The position numbers and the translations under genes were made by a program. The notes under the pieces were generated by a model that saw only the letters and a program-made list of their open reading frames with translations, searched no databases and had not been told where the DNA came from. Shown here in pieces: positions 42,098 through 48,678 of a stretch of 64,000 bases of DNA; the first letter of the stretch is position 1, and each line of letters starts with the position of its first letter. The DNA comes from Saccharothrix ecbatanensis (lineage in GTDB: Bacteria > Actinomycetota > Actinomycetes > Mycobacteriales > Pseudonocardiaceae). The stretch is taken from assembly GCF_014205015.1 (NCBI RefSeq), contig NZ_JACHMO010000001.1, forward strand, positions 5,146,001-5,210,000. The letters run 5' to 3'.

Positions 42098-42676
42098 CTA
42101 CCACGCCACGAGTTGGCCGAGATCTGGTTGGCGTTCGGCTGGTCGCTGCAACGACCACACCGTGACGTCCCGCCGTCGGGGATGCGGAACCGCCCGGACC
42201 ACCCTCCAGCCCTGACTCCGGTAGTAGCGCACCAGGCCGAGGTTGTCCTCGCCGACCGTGAGCACGCCCCGACGTACCCAGTCGTGCCCCTCCCTTGCTG
42301 CGTAGTCCAGTGCCCAGAACGCGATGAGCACGCCGAGACCCTGCCGCGTGAAGCGCGGGTCGGTGAGGGTGGACTGGAGGAAAATGGCGCGCTGTCCTCT
42401 CTCGTCCTCGCTCCAACCCATCAGCGGGGTCTCGCCCGAAGCGGTGGTGACGCCAACGATGCTGTTCATCGAGTTGCACAGCACCCAGGTTGGCCACTCG
42501 TCGTCGCCCACTTGGGCGGCCAGCTCGTCCGCGTTTCGATCCCAACCGGCCCACCGGCCATACCCGTTGTCACGCATCCAGGCCGCCCGTGCGCGAATCA
42601 TCTTCGCGACTTCCGGACGGTCCGGTGCGCAGCCGGGACGTATCAAGTAGGCAGTTGTCGCTGTGGCGGTAGTCAT
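42098..42676 (-). CDS. GNAT-family N-acetyltransferase of the RiPP island
   Basis: The 192-residue protein shows a GNAT fold: AYLIRPGCAPDRPEVAKMIRARAAWM, FLQSTLTDPRFTRQGLGVLIAFWALDYAA with the acetyl-CoA P-loop (RQGLG), and NLGLVRYYRSQGWRVVR. Its ATG overlaps the stop of the Asn-synthetase-like gene (ATGA), so it acts in the same pathway. A modifying role on the island peptide is likely, by analogy with albusnodin, an acetylated lasso peptide. Self-protection is another option. Confidence 0.88.
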   Translation of the reverse strand: MTTATATTAYLIRPGCAPDRPEVAKMIRARAAWMRDNGYGRWAGWDRNADELAAQVGDDEWPTWVLCNSMNSIVGVTTASGETPLMGWSEDERGQRAIFLQSTLTDPRFTRQGLGVLIAFWALDYAAREGHDWVRRGVLTVGEDNLGLVRYYRSQGWRVVRAVPHPRRRDVTVWSLQRPAERQPDLGQLVAW

Positions 42677-44247
42677 CCCAGCAATCCTCGCAGACCCAAT
42701 TCGAGCCGCAGGTAGCCGAACAGCCGCGTGTCGATCTTGCCGTCAGCCGCCGCGTTCCGAACCGCGCGGAGCCGGTCCGGGTTCACGAAACCGAGATCGA
42801 CCAGCGGCGACTCGGCAAGGTACTCGTCCACGAGAGGCACACCGTAGTCCACCAATCCGCGCTCCATCACGTGAACGAAGTTCTCCCGGAGTCGCGGGTG
42901 CACCACGTCGTCGGAGAACCCCAGGCGCCTGAGGCGTTCGCGGGTAATGGCTTTGTCCAGCCGCCATTCAACCGGCAGTTGCTCGCCGAACCTGATCAAG
43001 CGCGGGGAGCACAACGGCGACAGTGGCCAGATTCCGGCGGCCATGAACTGAGGCGTGCGGCAGGCAAACCCCAGGTGTGTCGCTTCGTTGATCACGCTCG
43101 TGGGTGCGAGGTGCTGGTCAATCTGATCAAGAAGCCCGGCCGCGCGCGCTCCCAGCCAATCCGGCGGGGTGCTGTGGGGGTTGAGCCGACCCGGCACACG
43201 TCCGGTCAGATCCCACTCCTGGCCACGCAGTGCCACGAGTTCGTCCCCGCCGTCGCCCGTGTAGACGGTCGTGATGCCACGATCTGCAGCCATGGCCAAC
43301 ATCTGCCCGACAGCCTCGTAGTAGGGCTCGTCCTGTGGGTTGAGCGGGTCGCCGTGGACGCGGCCTCCGCTCGGGTGCAGCGGCGGCCAGTCGAGCGCTG
43401 CGGCCTGGAAGTCGCCAAATCCAACGAAGTCGATCATGGCTTGCCGACGTCGGGCCTGCTGCTCGCCGACCTCGCCTCCCAGCATCAGAGCGTAGGACTG
43501 GATCGAGCCGGGGTGAAGGGCTGCCAGCGTCATGGCGACGTTGGCGGAATCCATGCCGCCCGAGAGTTCCACGGCTGTCTGCTCGGGCTCCACCGCCCAC
43601 AACTGGACGGCGTTGGACAGTTCCCTCTCGTAGACCTGCACGACGTCCACGTCGTCGCGAACCTCCCTGGGAATCGCGTGTAGCGCTCCTTCCGGGTAGT
43701 GCAGGGTCAAGCCCTTGATCTGGTCGAAATCCGCGGTCATTCGCTCGGTGATGTGCTTCACCGGCTCGAACAGGGTGTCCACCGCGTAGCGGTGGCGGCC
43801 GGCCAGAATGCGGGTCACGGTCAGGTGGTGCAACTGATCGAAACGCATGTAAGGGCGAAGATCGCCGTATGCCCAGGACCCGCGCACGTGGTCCCGCCCC
43901 TGAACGACGTACACAGGCGCTGTGCCCCACTGGCCTGCGTAAACGCGGTAGTTGCCGCGCTTGTCCCTCTCCACCAGGAAGAACTCGGTGGGTGAGCCGA
44001 GCAGCCTCGCCTTCAACGCAGCGTAGTCGGCAGTGGTGAGCACCATCAGGTCCGTGGTACCGAGTTGCGGTGACTTGGCGGCGCGTTCCCTGACCGCGAC
44101 GAAGGTCGCCGTGCCGTCAGTCGCGGCGAAGTCTTCGAGGGCCGGGTGTCGGAACGGCTCGACCCAACTGGAACCGGAGGTCCAGCGAGCACCCGCCGGA
44201 CGCCACGGCGGAAGACCTTCTTCGTGGAAGAGGGCGAACTTCAGCAA
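42673..44247 (-). CDS. asparagine-synthetase-like enzyme without glutaminase Cys (lasso-cyclase-like)
   Basis: The 524-residue protein has the Asn-synthetase ATP-pyrophosphatase domain: SGGMDS P-loop at residues 229-234 and VYTGDGGDELVAL further on. The N-terminal half keeps remnants of a class II glutaminase fold (GQWGTAPVYV), but the obligatory Cys2 is absent (it starts MLKFAL), so it cannot take ammonia from glutamine. Such enzymes adenylate a carboxylate and close a lactam, as in lasso peptide cyclases. The TTG start at 44247 follows GGAGG. It is shorter than typical lasso cyclases (~600). The expected partner protease/RRE protein is not in the island. Confidence 0.88.
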   Translation of the reverse strand: MLKFALFHEEGLPPWRPAGARWTSGSSWVEPFRHPALEDFAATDGTATFVAVRERAAKSPQLGTTDLMVLTTADYAALKARLLGSPTEFFLVERDKRGNYRVYAGQWGTAPVYVVQGRDHVRGSWAYGDLRPYMRFDQLHHLTVTRILAGRHRYAVDTLFEPVKHITERMTADFDQIKGLTLHYPEGALHAIPREVRDDVDVVQVYERELSNAVQLWAVEPEQTAVELSGGMDSANVAMTLAALHPGSIQSYALMLGGEVGEQQARRRQAMIDFVGFGDFQAAALDWPPLHPSGGRVHGDPLNPQDEPYYEAVGQMLAMAADRGITTVYTGDGGDELVALRGQEWDLTGRVPGRLNPHSTPPDWLGARAAGLLDQIDQHLAPTSVINEATHLGFACRTPQFMAAGIWPLSPLCSPRLIRFGEQLPVEWRLDKAITRERLRRLGFSDDVVHPRLRENFVHVMERGLVDYGVPLVDEYLAESPLVDLGFVNPDRLRAVRNAAADGKIDTRLFGYLRLELGLRGLLG

Positions 44248-44308
44248 GGTGATGCCTCCAAGCGGAACGCCGGGGGTGGGCAGTGGTGCCCACCCCGAGC
44301 GCGGCGGA

Positions 44309-44422
44309 TCAGATCTCGTCGTACTGGTTGCGGGTGTCGCTGCTGCCGCTCACCTTCGTGTACTCGCTGCCGAGCGACACGAGGGTCTGCTCACCGACGA
44401 AGACGTCCTCGAACTGGTCCAT
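44309..44422 (-). CDS. 37-residue candidate RiPP precursor peptide
   Basis: A strong ribosome-binding site (GGGGAGG, 5 nt spacing) precedes the ATG. The first half (MDQFEDVFVGEQ) is acidic and leader-like; LVSLGSEYTK follows, resembling the LxxLG-type leader end of lasso precursors; the tail is Ser-rich and ends NQYDEI. There is a single Lys (in EYTK), one possible target for the GNAT. No Gly start with Asp/Glu at ring positions 7-9 can be drawn cleanly, so a canonical lasso ring is not obvious. It lies 61 bp before the cyclase-like gene, in the same direction. Confidence 0.78.
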   Translation of the reverse strand: MDQFEDVFVGEQTLVSLGSEYTKVSGSSDTRNQYDEI

Positions 44423-44715
44423 GTTTGCCTCCCCTCTGCATGTCGTGCCTGCGCTCACCTCAGCGAGGCGAGTTGCCCTTGTCCTCCGGTCGGTTGACCC
44501 GTACACCGCCCAACGGTCGCCCTGCTTGAACAACCTCGACCGATGGTTCCGCCACCGGGCTCCATTCTGGGTGGCCACTCCGTGACGCTGCGTTAAGCAT
44601 GACCGACAGGTAGGCGCCGGGGGGACAAAGCGAGTTCAAAGGTGATCAGGAGTGGGGAAGCCACGGGATTGGGTGGCATCGTGGATGCAGCAAGCTGACG
44701 TGAGGAGCCAAGGCC
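44423..44715. other. divergent intergenic region of the RiPP island
   Basis: These 293 bases separate the peptide gene and the regulator gene and should hold both promoters. A TTGACC hexamer on the plus strand near 44492 is the best -35 candidate, but no matching -10 pair convinces me. No palindromic operator stands out. Confidence 0.4.
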
Positions 44716-45924
44716 GTGGACCTTGAACACTTCGGAGGCAATGCCGGCATCGGACAGCGGGTAGCACGCCTACGCAAGTTGCAGGACATGCGGCAACGTG
44801 ATCTTGCCGAGAGAGCCCACGTCAGCCTCAGCCTGCTGAAGAAGGTTGAATCCGGACATGCGCCGGCGTCACCAGCGTTCACGACAGCGTGCGCCGCCGG
44901 GTTGGGTGTCGGGGTGACAGTGCTGACCGGTCAGCCTTACGAAGACTTGGCGACCGATCCCGGCGCGGACCGGGCAGCGATACCCGATCTGCGCCGTGCT
45001 CTCGACTCCCACGATGATCCTCGGCTCGATGAGCCGGTTTGGCACGTGGACAAGTTGCGAGCGGCAGTGAACGACGGTGAGGCGTTGCGCCGTAAGAGTC
45101 GTTACTCCCAGCTCGCGATGCGGTTGCCGCTACTGCTCCAACACCTTTACGCCAACCTCGCACAAGCGTCAGGTGTCGAGGCGACTGAGACAGCACACGC
45201 TCTGCTTGATGACGCGTACAGCTTGGTCAAGGCAATCACGTACCGGTTCGGCTACCTCGACCTCTCGGCGCTGGCCAGTGACCGTCTCGTCGCTTCGGCG
45301 GGCAAGTCCGGAGATCCCTTGCGCGTGCCAGTCGCAGAGTTCCGGCGCTCGTCCTTGCAGTTGCACCGAGGTGACTACGACCTCGGGATGCGGAGCGTGA
45401 ACCGCGCCCTTGTGCAGGCTGAGGAGGTCGGCACACCTGAGGCGCTGGCTGTTGTCGCCCAGCTTCACCTCCGACAAGCGGTGTTCCAAGCGCGTGCGGG
45501 GAACGGAGGCGACGCGGACGCCCACATCGAAGAGGCGCGCAACATCGTGGCCAGGGGCGTGCCGGTGTCCCCTTACTTCGATGTTCGGGCCAACCTTGCC
45601 AACGTGGAGTTCCACTCGGTCGCGGTGCCGGTCGAAATGTCGGACGGCACGGCCGCGGTTGCCCGCGCCGAAGCGATGCTCGTTGACGACCGCGAAGAAT
45701 CGACACGAGTAGGCCACCACCACATCGACGTGGCCAGGGCATGGATCTTGCACGGCAACCGCGAGAAGGCACTGCAGTCACTACAAGAGGCCCGCACCGT
45801 CTCACCGCAACAGACCAGGTATCACCCGTCAGTCCGAGAAACGCTGCACGCAATCGCTGCGACCGACGCACGCGCGACCGACTCGCTGGCAGGCTTCGCC
45901 AAGTGGGCCGGGGTGACCTTCTAA
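44716..45924 (+). CDS. XRE-family regulator with TPR-like C-terminus
   Basis: The 402-residue protein has an N-terminal Cro/CI helix-turn-helix (IGQRVARLRKLQDMRQRDLAERAHVSLSLLKKVESG, residues ~12-50) and a long helical C-terminal region with TPR features (SLQLHRGDYDLGMRSVNRALVQAEEVGTPEALAVVAQLHLRQAV, then AWILHGNREKALQSLQEA). Regulators of this form often sit beside actinomycete RiPP clusters. It is divergent from the peptide operon across 293 bp. The GTG start follows GAGGAG. Confidence 0.9.
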   Translation: MDLEHFGGNAGIGQRVARLRKLQDMRQRDLAERAHVSLSLLKKVESGHAPASPAFTTACAAGLGVGVTVLTGQPYEDLATDPGADRAAIPDLRRALDSHDDPRLDEPVWHVDKLRAAVNDGEALRRKSRYSQLAMRLPLLLQHLYANLAQASGVEATETAHALLDDAYSLVKAITYRFGYLDLSALASDRLVASAGKSGDPLRVPVAEFRRSSLQLHRGDYDLGMRSVNRALVQAEEVGTPEALAVVAQLHLRQAVFQARAGNGGDADAHIEEARNIVARGVPVSPYFDVRANLANVEFHSVAVPVEMSDGTAAVARAEAMLVDDREESTRVGHHHIDVARAWILHGNREKALQSLQEARTVSPQQTRYHPSVRETLHAIAATDARATDSLAGFAKWAGVTF

Positions 45925-45964
45925 CCGTTCAGGTTCACGACATGCCGTTGAGGGCCGAACGGGC

Positions 45965-46117
45965 GCGCGGCGGACGTGCGGCCCCGGTGGGCGGTGGACT
46001 CACTGGCCGAGGCGCTGCCGGACGTGGCACGGGTCGTGTTGCCCAGCGCGGGTCACGTGCCGTGGGTCGAGTCGCCCGGGTCGTTCGGGTGGGCCGTGCT
46101 CGCGCACCTCGCGCGGT
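45965..46117 (+). repeat. right copy of the perfect 153-bp direct repeat (orphan hydrolase 3' end)
   Basis: Identical to 41759-41911, but the final codon continues as TGA and is followed at once by a terminator. It lacks the first 235 residues of the hydrolase and has no start, so it is a non-coding relic of the gene's original end. Confidence 0.97.
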
Positions 46118-46124
46118 GAATTGC

Positions 46125-46162
46125 GGTGAAAGGGGGCCGTGCCAGGCACGACCCCCTTCACC
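46125..46162. terminator. terminator between the old hydrolase end and the chitinase gene
   Basis: GGTGAAAGGGGGCCGTGCC and GGCACGACCCCCTTCACC form a long stem with one bulge and one mismatch. It serves two convergent genes. Confidence 0.75.
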
Positions 46163-46174
46163 ACCACAGGGTTG

Positions 46175-47257
46175 TCAGCAGTACAGGTTGTTGCCCGCCG
46201 GCACACCGAGGATGCCCACGAACCGCTGGTAGGCGTCGACGCGGCTCTGGACCTGCGCCGGGTTGCGCCCGCCGCACTCCAGCGACCCGTTGATGCTGCG
46301 GATCGTCTCACCGAAGCCGTGTCCGTTGACCATCGCGTTGTGCGGGGTCATCGTGCCGGGGCCGGACTGGGTGTTCCAGTACCAGAGGGCGGTCTTCCAG
46401 GCCACCGAGGCGTCGTTCTGGACCAGCCACGGGTTGGTCAGCAGCGGCAGGCCGAGTGCGTCGCCCGCCGCCTTGTAGTTGAAGTTCCAGCTGAGCTGGA
46501 TGGGACCGCGGCCGTAGTAGGCCGCCTGGCCGGCGGGGCAGCCGTACGGTCGGCCCGCGTCGCAGTAGTGCGGGTAGTTCGCCTGGTTCTGCTCGACGAT
46601 GTGCACCAGCCCGCCGGTCTCGTGGTTCGCGTTCGCCAGGAACGCCGCCGCCTCCTGCTTGCGGACGGTGTCCGTGCCGGTCTTGGCGAAGCCCGGGTAC
46701 GCGCTGAGCGCGGCCGTGAGCCCGGAGTAGGTGTAGAACGCGTTCCTGTTCGGGAACATCTGCTGGAACTGCGCCTGGCTCACCACGAACCCGCCCGGTG
46801 CGGGGGTGCTGGTCGTGGTGGTCGGTGTCGAGCCGCAGGTGTGCGGGTTCCAGTACCAGGTGCTGATCGTCGGGTCGTAGCCCGGGTTGTCGTGCTCGGC
46901 GATGTAGTGCTTGCCGTCGGTGAACCGCACGATGCTGCCGGCGGTGTACCACCGGCCCTGCACCCACGCGGGGTAGTCGCAGGATGGCGGCGGGGGCGTG
47001 GTGCCGCCGCCGCAGACGCCCTGATCGGCCCAGACCGCGGCCGAGCCGGGGGTCTCGTTCTGGGTCCACCACTTGGCCAGCCAGTTGCGCCCGGCGTGCG
47101 ACGCCGTCATGCCGTTCGTGTAGACGGCGGACGACGTCCAGGCGGACGCGCAGGCGGCCGCGGCAGCCGTGTTGGCCACCACGACGGTCAGTGCCGCCCC
47201 GAGAACGAAGGCGACGACCGCCGCCACTACGCGCATTCTCGACACAAGATCACTCAT
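46175..47257 (-). CDS. secreted GH19 chitinase with two N-terminal CBM5/12 modules
   Basis: The 360-residue precursor has a signal peptide (VVAAVVAFVLGAALTVVVANTAAAA), two CBM5/12-like modules (CASAWTSSAVYTNGMTASHAGRNW... and CDYPAWVQGRWYTAGSIVRFTDGKHY...), a Thr/Pro linker and a GH19 lysozyme-like domain. Catalytic Glu lies in FLANANHETGG, and substrate motifs YYGRGPIQLSWN and NGHGFGETIRSINGSLECGG follow. It cuts chitin by inversion. A DasR-type site 48 bp upstream links it with the LPMO. Confidence 0.95.
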   Translation of the reverse strand: MSDLVSRMRVVAAVVAFVLGAALTVVVANTAAAAACASAWTSSAVYTNGMTASHAGRNWLAKWWTQNETPGSAAVWADQGVCGGGTTPPPPSCDYPAWVQGRWYTAGSIVRFTDGKHYIAEHDNPGYDPTISTWYWNPHTCGSTPTTTTSTPAPGGFVVSQAQFQQMFPNRNAFYTYSGLTAALSAYPGFAKTGTDTVRKQEAAAFLANANHETGGLVHIVEQNQANYPHYCDAGRPYGCPAGQAAYYGRGPIQLSWNFNYKAAGDALGLPLLTNPWLVQNDASVAWKTALWYWNTQSGPGTMTPHNAMVNGHGFGETIRSINGSLECGGRNPAQVQSRVDAYQRFVGILGVPAGNNLYC

Positions 47258-47304
47258 TTCCGTTCGAGCGCCCTCGGACGTGACGGGGGCCACTCAACCG
47301 GAAA

Positions 47305-47316
47305 TGGTCTACACCA
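47305..47316 (-). promoter_or_regulatory. DasR-responsive element (dre) of the chitinase gene
   Basis: TGGTCTACACCA differs from the perfect dre core at one position, and the flanks AA...GT extend the match to AATGGTCTACACCAGT. It lies 48 bp upstream of the start. Confidence 0.8.
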
Positions 47317-47352
47317 GTCAAGGGCGAAGGTCGAACTCCTCGCCCGTCCGGA

Positions 47353-48213
47353 TCAAGCCTCGGACGGCTTCTCGGTGTGCTCCAGGAGCGCCGGGATCAC
47401 CACGTCCCACACCCCAGGCGGCAACTCGTGTCCGGTGTCCTCCAGCACGAGCAACCGCGCCCCGGGCACCTCACGTGCCATCGCTTCCGCATGACCCAAC
47501 GGCAACAACGGGTCCACGTCCCCATGGACGACCAACGTGGGCACCGTGATCGACCCCAACCGACCTCGCGTCGGCTCACCACCACCCACCTGGAAGTGGT
47601 TGGCACCGGCCGAGATGTCGCGGGCACGGTCGAACACCCGACCCGCGACCTCACGCGCCGCGGCGACATCCACCGGCCGCGGACCGGCGAACGGCCGCTC
47701 GGCCTCCACCAGGTACCGGACCACGGCCTCACGATCGGTCCAGTCCGGCGCAGGCGTTCCACCGGCCGCGAAGTGCTCCAGCAGCGCGGGAGTGATGGCC
47801 GGCAACCCGGGTCCACCCGGCCCGGCCGGACTGGTCGACATCAACGTCAACGACGCCACCCGCTCCGGGTAGTCGAGCGCCACGAGCTGCGAAATGCCCC
47901 CGCCCATGGAGATCCCCACGACATGCGCCCGGGACACCGCCACCGCGTCCAACACCCCGACCGCGTCCGCCGCGAGATCTGGAAACCCGTACCCGGGCTC
48001 ACCCGCCGGATAGGTCACCGAACGCCCGGTGTCCCGGTGGTCGTACCGGATCACGTACCGCGCCCCAGCCGCCAACCGCGCGCAGAACCTGTCCGCCCAC
48101 GACAGCAGCGACCCGGACGCCCCGGCGATCAGCAGCGCCGCCGGATCGTCCGGCGACCCGAACGTCTCCACACACAGGTCGACCCCGTTGGCCCGCACGA
48201 TCCGCTCGGTCAT
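47353..48213 (-). CDS. alpha/beta hydrolase
   Basis: The 286-residue protein has the full triad: nucleophile VVGISMGGGIS (Ser ~94), Asp in VVHGDVDPLLPL and His in LEDTGHELPP. IRYDHRDTGRS and GVDLCVETFG place it among TAP/RebR-like or esterase-type hydrolases of secondary metabolism. The substrate is unknown. A TACGGT box ends 6 nt before the ATG, fitting a leaderless mRNA; there is no Shine-Dalgarno. Directly upstream lies a decayed reductase gene. Confidence 0.87.
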   Translation of the reverse strand: MTERIVRANGVDLCVETFGSPDDPAALLIAGASGSLLSWADRFCARLAAGARYVIRYDHRDTGRSVTYPAGEPGYGFPDLAADAVGVLDAVAVSRAHVVGISMGGGISQLVALDYPERVASLTLMSTSPAGPGGPGLPAITPALLEHFAAGGTPAPDWTDREAVVRYLVEAERPFAGPRPVDVAAAREVAGRVFDRARDISAGANHFQVGGGEPTRGRLGSITVPTLVVHGDVDPLLPLGHAEAMAREVPGARLLVLEDTGHELPPGVWDVVIPALLEHTEKPSEA

Positions 48214-48249
48214 CCGGCCACCGTAACGCCCACCACCGACACCACCTCC

Positions 48250-48508
48250 GCGCGTCGACACCGACCCATGACGGGTCGACGCCGGGCCCGATCGACGCAA
48301 CGACCCGCCCACCCCGTTGCCCGGAACGGCGGATGGCCGGATCGCGAACGGACCCATGCCGCTGCGCCGGAACCGCGCCTCGACGAATCGAGACGCCCGC
48401 GTAGCCGACATCGACCACGATCTGCCACGCCCTCGCCACCGACTCCGGCACATCGCCGCTGACCAGCACCTCCGGCCCGCCGAACGCGGTCATCGACACA
48501 GCTCGCAT
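48250..48508 (-). pseudogene. decayed 5' fragment of a quinone oxidoreductase-like (MDR) gene
   Basis: Pieces of one N-terminal MDR sequence occur in different minus-strand frames in the right order: MRAVSMTAFGGPEVLVSGDVPE then VVDVGYAGVS; next FRRSGMGPFAIRPSAVPGNGVGG in a second frame; then VVASIGPGVDPSWVG in another. At least two frameshifts break it, and the remaining ~220 codons are gone. It fills most of the 465-bp gap 48214-48678. Confidence 0.7.
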
Positions 48509-48607
48509 CGCAGGGGCGCACCACCGGCCCTCACAGGCTGTGATGTCGGCTTGACTTCAGGTCAAAAGTCAGTCTTGTGAATGTGCCCCGAGTCACCCTA
48601 GAGTCCC

Positions 48608-48634
48608 TGGGAGCGCTCCCAGGGAGCGCTCCCA
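48608..48634 (+). promoter_or_regulatory. two overlapping CebR-type operators
   Basis: TGGGAGCGCTCCCA at 48608-48621 is the exact CebR consensus known from Streptomyces. AGGGAGCGCTCCCA at 48621-48634 differs at one base. They share one base, and their centres are 13 bp apart. They lie 45 bp upstream of the GH9 cellulase start, so repression relieved by cello-oligosaccharides is expected. Confidence 0.88.
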
Positions 48635-48678
48635 GAAGCGTCGTCAACCGTCAAAGCAGACGGAGGAGACCCAAGTCC

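Larger units (their letters stand above)
41912..45964. mobile_element. ~4.05-kb RiPP-type island between 153-bp direct repeats
   Basis: The segment lies between the two perfect copies of the hydrolase 3' end and holds four genes: peptide, Asn-synthetase-like enzyme and GNAT on the minus strand, and an XRE regulator on the plus strand. Its base composition is visibly less G+C-rich than the flanks (line 44701-44760 is about 63%). The original terminator follows the right copy, so the right copy is the old gene end and the left copy came with the island and restored the gene. No integrase or transposase is inside. The 184 bp at 41914-42097 has no gene. Confidence 0.7.

Noticed and set aside
44309..44422. 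Canonical lasso peptide precursor
   Set aside because: No clean Gly1 with Asp/Glu at position 7-9, and no lasso B protease/RRE gene in the island; kept only as a RiPP candidate.
41912..45964. IS element or transposon
   Set aside because: No transposase and no terminal inverted repeats; the boundaries are long direct repeats of host gene sequence.
45965..46117. A second short hydrolase gene
   Set aside because: It is only the 3' end copy without a start codon, nucleophile motif or promoter.
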